A stretch of DNA of 5,211 nucleotides from positions 1 to 5,211 of the forward strand of contig JAFDIC010000301.1 of NCBI GenBank assembly GCA_019308525.1, read 5' to 3'. The number at the start of each line of letters is the position of its first letter. The first letter of the stretch is position 1. The notes under the pieces were generated by a model. That model saw nothing but the letters and a program-made list of their open reading frames with translations, ran no database searches and had not been told where the DNA came from. Both the position numbers and the translations under genes were made by a program. Shown here one piece after another: positions 1 to 5,211 of the stretch. The DNA is from Deltaproteobacteria bacterium (GTDB lineage Bacteria > Desulfobacterota > DSM-4660 > Desulfatiglandales > HGW-15).

Positions 1-265
1 TCTCCTGGGCCTGGAGTTGATTCCTCTTCTCCTTGGTCTCCTTCTCAAACTCGAGCTTCATCTTGTAAAAATGATCCTTGGCCTTGAGCATGGCCTCCTT
101 TTTTATGTTCTTTGCGTCTCTGTGGGCCTCGTTAATGATCTTCTCCGAGTATTCCTTGATTGAGGTAAACTGACTTTCCACAATCCTTTTCCGGACCCAG
201 AAACCGATCAACAGCCCTATCAAAATGCCCCCGATGGCAATCCCGATTATCTGAATTATAGTCAT
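1..265 (-). CDS. rny: Ribonuclease Y, N-terminal part (gene runs off the left edge)
   Basis: RNase Y is a membrane-anchored endoribonuclease that starts decay of many mRNAs. Only the first 88 codons are in the window, so the KH and HD catalytic domains lie outside it. What is visible is the family's N-terminal layout: a hydrophobic helix at about residues 3-24 (IIQIIGIAIGGILIGLLIGF), a basic stop-transfer WVRKR, then a long charged coiled coil in which EAHRDAKNIKKEA (47-59) resembles the RNase Y repeat of alternating EA and K residues. The ATG at 263-265 is preceded by AAGGGA nine bases upstream, which fixes the start. It follows the 6S RNA gene on the same strand after a leader of about 95 bases. 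Other short-membrane-anchor coiled-coil proteins (for example F-type b subunits) are possible in principle, but the coiled-coil sequence and the zapA/6S context favour RNase Y. Confidence 0.88.
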   Translation of the reverse strand, partial: MTIIQIIGIAIGGILIGLLIGFWVRKRIVESQFTSIKEYSEKIINEAHRDAKNIKKEAMLKAKDHFYKMKLEFEKETKEKRNQLQAQE

Positions 266-360
266 GATATTTGTTCCCTTAGCCTAGTTGATTTTATCAA
301 GCTTTGAGCCGGCAGAACTGGATAGCCGGAAAGTTCTTTTCAAGCACGCACTTCAATAAA
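266..360 (-). other. Leader between 6S RNA and rny with several short inverted repeats
   Basis: This untranslated stretch starts with a small hairpin at the 6S 3' end: CACTT (363-359) pairs with AAGTG (353-349). Next come two mutually exclusive pairings, AGAACT (337-332) with AGTTCT (319-314) and CCGGC (329-325) with GCCGG (313-309). A palindrome TTGATAAAATCAA (300-288) lies just before the rny ribosome binding site. None has a downstream T-tract, so there is no clear terminator between 6S and rny, and read-through or RNA processing is plausible. I saw no convincing promoter hexamer pair here. Confidence 0.4.
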
Positions 361-528
361 GTGGCGAGATCAACTACCGCCGCCAGCCCGCAGGTTTATT
401 CCTTTGAAGCAGATGGATAGATTAAGGCAAGAAAATGTCAGGCAGAACCCCGCCTTGCGGAGATGAAGATGACATTGCGAAGAACATTGGAACCCAAATA
501 TGGCCTTCCGTCACTGTTATATCTCCAT
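361..528 (-). ncRNA. ssrS: 6S RNA, regulator of the housekeeping RNA polymerase holoenzyme
   Basis: 6S RNA mimics an open promoter and binds sigma70-type RNA polymerase. Read on the minus strand, the segment folds into the family's rod. A closing stem pairs GAGAT (525-521) plus TAAC (519-516) with GTTG (374-371) plus ATCTC (370-366), with one bulged A. An inner stem pairs GGCC (505-502) with GGCT (388-385). The arm pairs TTCC (492-489) with GGAA (402-399), AATGTCA (476-470) with TGACATT (440-434), and CTCCGC (462-457) with GCGGGG (453-448). This leaves a central bubble of about 501-493 against 398-389. Blocks resemble E. coli 6S: GCC followed by ATATTT on the 5' side, and CCTGCGG...GGCGG...ATCTC on the 3' side. 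The length (about 168 nt) and the place after zapA both fit. The exact ends are estimates. The family call is by eye, not by covariance search. Confidence 0.82.
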
Positions 529-531
529 AAT

Positions 532-560
532 AAGATATAGTTACCATTGACATTTCTTGA
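532..560 (-). promoter_or_regulatory. Candidate promoter of the 6S RNA gene
   Basis: A -10-like TATCTT (537-532) lies 17 bases downstream of a weak -35-like TCAAGA (560-555). Initiation seven bases after the -10 would fall at about 526-525, exactly where the 6S closing stem begins. The -10 matches consensus at four of six positions and the -35 at only three, so the position relative to the RNA is the main support. Confidence 0.35.
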
Positions 561-694
561 TTCACAATTCCCCTTCCAACATAGGGCCACATTCATATAT
601 AATCACTTTAAATGTAAAGAGGATCGGGTCCATCTTCAACTCGCCTTATATCTACGCATCCCTTCAAAATGGAACATATCGTCGAGTCCTCTAA

Positions 695-723
695 AGCATA
701 ATCATCCGATTCCTGGAATCCAA
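695..723 (-). promoter_or_regulatory. Promoter-like element with a palindrome in its spacer
   Basis: TTGGAT (723-718) and TATGCT (700-695) are separated by 17 bases. The 13-base perfect palindrome GATTCCTGGAATC (708-720) overlaps the -35 side and spacer, which is the geometry of an operator. Hexamer matches are partial (three of six at -35, four of six at -10), so this is a weak call. If real, it would produce a transcript entering the 6S region about 170 bases upstream of it. Confidence 0.2.
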
Positions 724-738
724 AACACTTCAGATGTC

Positions 739-763
739 AAAACAATGAGCCCCTAAGCTCATT
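739..763 (-). terminator. Probable intrinsic terminator after zapA
   Basis: On the minus strand AATGAGC (763-757) pairs with GCTCATT (750-744) around a six-base loop TTAGGG, followed by GTTTT. The seven-pair stem is modest in GC and the T-run short, so termination may be partial. It lies about 90 bases after the zapA stop codon and separates the zapB-like/zapA unit from the 6S RNA gene. Confidence 0.5.
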
Positions 764-851
764 TGAGCGTGTCAAATCCGCGATCCTGAATGCCAGGGCA
801 CCCATCTAACCGGAATAGCACAAAGCTCAATTCATTCAAAAACACGCTTCA

Positions 852-1142
852 TCAGGAAGCCATCATCACTGAATCAATATGATCAACAAGGTCCTTGGTT
901 CGCTTCCTGATCCTGTCTTTCACCAACTCCAGTTCCCGAGTTGCCTGAAAATAATCACCGGCAATATGCAAGGCGGCCAGTATGGCCATTTTCTTCTCTG
1001 AGAGGCCTTCGCTGCTTGCTCCTATTTCCTGCAACTTCTGGTTGACATATTCGGCAATCTTCCTGACGTGCTCCTCGCTCTCATCGCTTTTCAGCCTATA
1101 TTCGTGGTCAAGAATTTTAACCTTTATTGAATACATGGGCAA
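852..1142 (-). CDS. zapA: Cell division protein ZapA
   Basis: ZapA binds FtsZ in the cytoplasm and promotes bundling of protofilaments in the Z-ring. The 96-residue product has the family pattern: an N-terminal beta-strand region with VKILDHEYRLKSDESEEHVRK (about 8-28), then AEYVNQKLQEI, and the conserved central segment MAILAALHIAGDYFQ (about 52-66), followed by a long charged C-terminal helix expected to form the tetramer coiled coil. The start chosen is TTG at 1140-1142, because GAGGA (1155-1151) lies eight bases upstream; the in-frame ATG at 1134-1136 would be 14 bases away and would shorten the protein by two residues. It follows the ZapB-like gene after 80 bases and precedes the 6S RNA gene, a conserved zapA-ssrS neighbourhood. 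Confidence 0.9.
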   Translation of the reverse strand: MPMYSIKVKILDHEYRLKSDESEEHVRKIAEYVNQKLQEIGASSEGLSEKKMAILAALHIAGDYFQATRELELVKDRIRKRTKDLVDHIDSVMMAS

Positions 1143-1150
1143 AGGATGTT

Positions 1151-1155
1151 TCCTC
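1151..1155 (-). promoter_or_regulatory. Ribosome binding site deciding the zapA start
   Basis: GAGGA on the minus strand is eight bases before TTG (1142-1140) and 14 bases before the in-frame ATG (1136-1134). The spacing favours the TTG. Confidence 0.5.
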
Positions 1156-1222
1156 TTCTGCTCCGGCCGCTTCGTCCCGTGCTTGAAACAGTGTGCAGGG
1201 AATGAACGTAAGGCCGACCGCT

Positions 1223-1462
1223 TCAGGCTATTCCGATCCTGTCTATCTTTTCCAACAGGCTGATTACCCTTTCTCTGGCTCTCTCCCTCGATGCCTTCAG
1301 CGACTCAACCTCCTTGGCCAGGTCTGCCACCCTCTCCTCCAGGCCGCCGACCTTTTCGGCCAGTGATTGCTTCTCCCTCTTCAATGTGCTGATATAGGAG
1401 GCCAGAGAATCTATCTTGGCTTCCAGTAGTTCAAAATGATCTGTCTCTTCCATATTCTCCAT
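1223..1462 (-). CDS. Small coiled-coil protein, ZapB-like
   Basis: This 79-residue protein is almost entirely predicted coiled coil: from about residue 10 to 70 hydrophobic residues (L, I, V) recur at heptad spacing among E, K and R, with few prolines or glycines. It ends in ERVISLLEKIDRI, similar in character to the ends of small ZapB/DUF904-type proteins encoded beside zapA in many proteobacteria. ZapB works with ZapA at the division site in the cytoplasm; that role is inferred here from size, coiled coil and the adjacent zapA, because coiled-coil sequence alone is weakly diagnostic. The ATG at 1460-1462 has GAGGG four bases upstream; a second ATG three codons in is less well placed. It is the first gene after the atp terminator and probably shares a transcript with zapA. 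Confidence 0.72.
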   Translation of the reverse strand: MENMEETDHFELLEAKIDSLASYISTLKREKQSLAEKVGGLEERVADLAKEVESLKASRERARERVISLLEKIDRIGIA

Positions 1463-1498
1463 GACGCCCTCAAGATCTTGCTGGTGCTTTAAGAATAG

Positions 1499-1527
1499 AT
1501 ACTATATTCTGCCTTCTGAAAAATCAA
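1499..1527 (-). promoter_or_regulatory. Candidate promoter for the zapB-like/zapA unit
   Basis: TTGATT (1527-1522) is followed after 17 bases by TAGTAT (1504-1499); an overlapping TATAGT (1506-1501) is a better hexamer but only 15 bases away. The element is the most AT-rich part of the gap, sits directly after the atp terminator and 36 bases before the ZapB-like start codon. The -35 element overlaps the end of the terminator T-tract. Confidence 0.35.
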
Positions 1528-1554
1528 TAAAAAAGGCAAGCACCGGCTTGCCTT
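1526..1554 (-). terminator. Intrinsic terminator of the atp operon
   Basis: On the minus strand AAGGCAAGC (1554-1546) pairs perfectly with GCTTGCCTT (1541-1533) around the four-base loop CGGT, and the stem runs straight into TTTTTTATT. It begins 38 bases after the atpC stop. The plus strand lacks a T-run after the stem, so it is directional and ends the atp transcript. Confidence 0.9.
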
Positions 1555-1592
1555 GTAATACTCACCTAATGGGACTCTTTAATGATCTACTG

Positions 1593-2000
1593 CTAAAGCT
1601 TTCGAGCCACCTTTAGCCTCACAGTGGCCCTTCTCAGTGCTGCCTCCGCCCTCTGAAAGTCGATATCCTTGCCCCCCCTGGCCATTGCCAGCCTCTCCTG
1701 GGCTCTCTTGATGGCACGCTGGGCCCGCTCCACATCTATCTCCGTGGCCCTCTCCGCAGCATCAACCAGGGCAGAGACCTTGTTGCTGGAAACCTCTGCG
1801 AACCCGGTGGTGACGGCGAATAACTCGGTCTCCGAGCCGGATGTGTACCTGAGCTCTCCAGGAACTATTCCTGACAGGAACAGTGTGTGCCCGGGTAGCA
1901 CGCCGAATTCTCCATCGGTCCCGGGGGCCACAACCATATCCACTTCCTGGCTGACCAGGACCCTTTCGGGTGTGACCAACTCCAAAAACAGCTTTTCCAT
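1593..2000 (-). CDS. atpC: F1F0 ATP synthase subunit epsilon
   Basis: Epsilon sits on the F1 central stalk with gamma, couples rotation to the c-ring and inhibits ATP hydrolysis through its C-terminal helices. The 135-residue protein has the N-terminal beta-sandwich with LELVTPERVLVSQEVD (6-21), the conserved GEFGVLPGH (30-38) and TTGFAEV (64-70). A helical hairpin from about 85 to 135 completes it. IDVERA (88-93) matches the I(L)DxxRA motif linked to ATP binding in some bacterial epsilon subunits. The start used is ATG at 1998-2000, with AGGGGA three bases upstream. An adjoining GTG at 2001-2003 would add one Met and has its own GGGGA seven bases before it, so it cannot be excluded. It begins 19 bases after atpD and is the last gene before the operon terminator. 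Confidence 0.95.
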   Translation of the reverse strand: MEKLFLELVTPERVLVSQEVDMVVAPGTDGEFGVLPGHTLFLSGIVPGELRYTSGSETELFAVTTGFAEVSSNKVSALVDAAERATEIDVERAQRAIKRAQERLAMARGGKDIDFQRAEAALRRATVRLKVARKL

Positions 2001-2019
2001 CACTCCCCTATCCCCAATT

Positions 2020-3480
<1,461 letters not shown>

Positions 3481-3490
3481 CTATCCCCCG

Positions 3491-4360
3491 TTATCTCAGT
3501 GCCTCCGCGCCGCCCACGATATCCATTAGTTCGGCGGTAATTGCCGCCTGCCGGGCCTTGTTGTACACCAAGGTAAGGTTGTCTATCATTTCAGAGCAAT
3601 TCTTCGTAGCGTTGTCCATTGCAGCCATCCGGGCGGCATGTTCACAGGTTTCGTTCTGAAGGAATGCATTAAGGATCTGCACGGCTATATGCTTTGGAAG
3701 CAACTCTACGAGCAACTCTTCTGCTCCCGGTTCACAGAGGTACTCGGCCATACCAACGGAGGGCTCCTCCACTCGGGGCGGCTCGATTGGGATGAGCTTG
3801 GTAATGGTCGGCTCCTGTCTAGCCATACTTATGAAGCGGGCATAGACCATGTAAGCCTCGTCGATTTCCTGTTCCATGTATCTGCCGATCAAGTCCCGGG
3901 CCATTTGGTTGGCGAAAGATATGTCCACCGCCCCATATATACTGGTGTGGCTCACAGTGATGGGGTAATCTCTTTTTCTGAAATAGTCGCGGCCCTTTTT
4001 CCCTATGAGAGTGAGGCTGCACTCTCTGCCCGCCGCCTTTTGCTCCTCCATCCACTTCTCCGCCTTCGTTATGAGATTCACATTGAAGCTGCCACAAAGA
4101 CCCCTGTCTGCTGTAAAGTGAACCACCTCAATCCTGGATACCTCCTCTCTCTTCATGAGCAATGGGTGGATCTCCGGCTCAATTCTGGCCGCCAAATTAG
4201 ACAAGACCTCTGAGAATTTTCTTGCATAGGGCTCAAAATTTTCCATCTTGCCCTGGGTGGACCGCAGCTTTGCGGCCGCCACCATATTCATGGCCCTTGT
4301 AATCTGCCTCGTTTTCTTGACAGCCCCTATCTTCCTAAGGATGTCCCTTAAAGTCGCCAT
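3491..4360 (-). CDS. atpG: F1F0 ATP synthase subunit gamma
   Basis: Gamma is the rotating shaft inside the alpha3-beta3 ring. The 289-residue protein shows the two family ends that form the antiparallel coiled coil: MATLRDILRKIGAV...QITRAMNMVAAAKLR at the N-terminus and EHAARMAAMDNATKNC...NLTLVYNKARQAAIT with DIVGGAEAL at the C-terminus (240-288). The globular middle has the conserved DRGLCGSFN (85-93). The start is ATG at 4358-4360, matching the family's MATL start, with GGAG nine bases upstream; an in-frame TTG at 4373-4375 would overlap that binding site and add five residues, so it was rejected. It follows atpA by 69 bases and precedes atpD by 58. No damage is seen. Confidence 0.98.
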   Translation of the reverse strand: MATLRDILRKIGAVKKTRQITRAMNMVAAAKLRSTQGKMENFEPYARKFSEVLSNLAARIEPEIHPLLMKREEVSRIEVVHFTADRGLCGSFNVNLITKAEKWMEEQKAAGRECSLTLIGKKGRDYFRKRDYPITVSHTSIYGAVDISFANQMARDLIGRYMEQEIDEAYMVYARFISMARQEPTITKLIPIEPPRVEEPSVGMAEYLCEPGAEELLVELLPKHIAVQILNAFLQNETCEHAARMAAMDNATKNCSEMIDNLTLVYNKARQAAITAELMDIVGGAEALR

Positions 4361-4369
4361 TAACCTTTT

Positions 4370-4373
4370 CTCC
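4370..4373 (-). promoter_or_regulatory. Ribosome binding site deciding the atpG start
   Basis: GGAG on the minus strand is nine bases before the ATG at 4360-4358. An upstream TTG (4375-4373) overlaps this site and so cannot use it. Confidence 0.5.
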
Positions 4374-4429
4374 AACGCCCCTTTTCGCGAATTGCTCGCT
4401 CGGTTGACAAGAATCTCCCCTTTTCTTTG

Positions 4430-5211
4430 CTACATCACGGTCTTGCTGGGTTGAAAAACGCCCTTGAAATCATCAAGGGCCTTCTTCAGCTTCTCTTCCA
4501 GCTCCTCGCTGATGTCGTTCTTTTCCTTGATCTCTTGAAGCAGTTCAGGGTGCTTACTGTCCATGTACTCGAGCATCTGGCTCTCATATTCGCTGACCGC
4601 CTCTGCGGGCCATTCATCAAGGTAGCCATAAGTGCCGGCAAACAGAATCATAACCTGTTTTTCCGCCAGCATGGGTTCATATTGGGGCTGCTTTAATACC
4701 TCCACCAATCTTCTCCCCCTCTCCAGCTGCCTCTGGGTGGCCTTGTCCAGATCGCTTCCAAATTGAGCAAATGCCTCCAGCTCCCGGTATTGTGCCATGT
4801 CCAGCCTGAGGCTTCCCCCCACTTTCCTCATTGCCTTGGTCTGGGCCGCGCCCCCAACCCGGGAAACCGAGAGCCCGACGTTGATAGCAGGCCTGATACC
4901 GGAGAAGAAAAGTCCTGGTTCAAGGTATACCTGGCCGTCGGTGATGGAAATCACGTTAGTGGGGATATAGGCAGAAACGTCACCCGCCTGGGTCTCGATG
5001 ATGGGCAACGCGGTCAATGAACCCCCTCCCAGTTCATCATTCAACTTCGCTGCTCTCTCGAGGAGCCTGGAGTGGTTATAGAAAATATCACCCGGGAATG
5101 CCTCGCGCCCCGGGGGCCGCCGGAGGAGCAATGAGACCTGCCTGTAAGCGGCCGCTTGTTTTGACAGATCGTCGTAGATAATCAGCGCATGTTTTCCATT
5201 GTCTCTGTAAT
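4430..5211 (-). CDS. atpA: F1F0 ATP synthase subunit alpha, C-terminal half (5' end outside the window)
   Basis: Alpha alternates with beta in the F1 hexamer, carries the non-catalytic nucleotide sites and supplies the arginine finger to the catalytic sites. The reading frame is open to the right edge, so 259 C-terminal residues of a protein usually near 500 are visible; the P-loop lies outside. The visible part starts at [20 protein letters not shown], containing the Walker B strand and YDDLSKQ motif, followed by [15 protein letters not shown] and [23 protein letters not shown] includes the arginine finger, encoded at 4859-4861. The helical C-terminal domain ([14 protein letters not shown] onward) is intact and ends at TAG (4430-4432). 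The in-frame TTG at 5129-5131 is internal and not a start. It is the upstream member of the atp operon in this window. Confidence 0.98.
   Translation of the reverse strand, partial: YRDNGKHALIIYDDLSKQAAAYRQVSLLLRRPPGREAFPGDIFYNHSRLLERAAKLNDELGGGSLTALPIIETQAGDVSAYIPTNVISITDGQVYLEPGLFFSGIRPAINVGLSVSRVGGAAQTKAMRKVGGSLRLDMAQYRELEAFAQFGSDLDKATQRQLERGRRLVEVLKQPQYEPMLAEKQVMILFAGTYGYLDEWPAEAVSEYESQMLEYMDSKHPELLQEIKEKNDISEELEEKLKKALDDFKGVFQPSKTVM

Larger units (their letters stand above)
531..851. other. Non-coding spacer between zapA and the 6S RNA gene
   Basis: About 320 bases without a credible gene. It is more AT-rich than the neighbouring coding sequence. It contains a hairpin terminator after zapA (739-763), a promoter-like pair around a perfect palindrome (695-723), and the candidate 6S promoter at its left end. 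Short open frames exist on both strands, the longest on the plus strand at 547-756 starting with TTG, but none has a ribosome binding site or recognisable protein character. Between about 561 and 694 I see nothing I can name. Confidence 0.5.

Noticed and set aside
574..590. Sigma54-like promoter (TGGC...TTGG) on the minus strand
   Set aside because: The spacing between the GG and the second element is one base short, and the invariant GC is missing.
547..756. Plus-strand open frame of 69 codons in the zapA-6S spacer
   Set aside because: It starts with TTG, has no ribosome binding site, has unbiased composition, and runs antisense across the zapA terminator and promoter-like element.
1163..1224. 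Near-identical 11-base direct repeat (CCGGCCGCTTC and CCGACCGCTTC) around the zapB-zapA gap
   Set aside because: Only two copies with one mismatch, 51 bases apart, in GC-rich sequence; one overlaps the end of the ZapB-like gene. Chance is the simplest explanation.
3638..4213. Plus-strand open frame of 191 codons
   Set aside because: It lies wholly inside atpG antisense, with no ribosome binding site or recognisable domain.
4373..4375. TTG as an upstream start of atpG
   Set aside because: It overlaps the GGAG binding site used by the ATG at 4360, and the gamma family begins at MATL.
4378..4425. Two copies of GAAAAGGGG in the atpA-atpG spacer, 39 bases apart, with a TTCGCGAA palindrome at 4384-4391
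   Set aside because: Both are short purine-rich runs near ribosome binding regions, with no further structure; not enough to call a regulatory site.

Overview
This window is a stretch of conserved bacterial core genome, with every supported gene on the minus strand. In transcription order (right to left) it holds the 3' half of atpA, complete atpG, atpD and atpC, a strong intrinsic terminator, a small coiled-coil ZapB-like gene, zapA, a long non-coding spacer that ends in a very likely 6S RNA gene (ssrS), and the 5' end of rny (RNase Y), which leaves the window at position 1. I found no mobile element, CRISPR array, tRNA or plus-strand gene.

The proteins and gene order suggest an anaerobic deltaproteobacterial lineage (Desulfobacterota in the broad sense). 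The bacterial F1 order alpha-gamma-beta-epsilon is followed by a small coiled-coil gene plus zapA, and zapA-6S RNA is followed by rny rather than by the ygfA gene seen in gammaproteobacteria. This placement is an inference from synteny and general sequence character; no database search was run. Coding regions are GC-moderate to GC-rich, and the zapA-rny spacer is visibly more AT-rich.

Region by region: positions 4430-5211 carry the C-terminal half of the F1 alpha subunit, 3491-4360 gamma, 2020-3432 beta (all nucleotide-binding motifs intact) and 1593-2000 epsilon. Short spacers of 19 to 69 bases fit a single atp operon, which ends at a 9-bp hairpin with a T-tract at 1526-1554. A candidate promoter overlapping that T-tract would drive the zapB-like/zapA pair, whose products are expected to assist FtsZ-ring assembly. 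Downstream of zapA a weaker hairpin terminator (739-763) precedes about 200 bases of unexplained DNA. The 6S RNA at about 361-528 follows, recognised from its rod-like fold, its central bubble and E. coli-like sequence blocks. A 95-base leader separates it from rny.

Functionally the window joins three housekeeping modules: energy conversion (F1-ATPase), division (ZapA/ZapB) and RNA-level control (6S RNA acting on RNA polymerase, RNase Y acting in mRNA turnover). No new system is evident. The points most worth a second look are the unannotated 6S RNA with its predicted pRNA start, the palindrome inside a promoter-like element upstream of it, and the paired structures in the rny leader.
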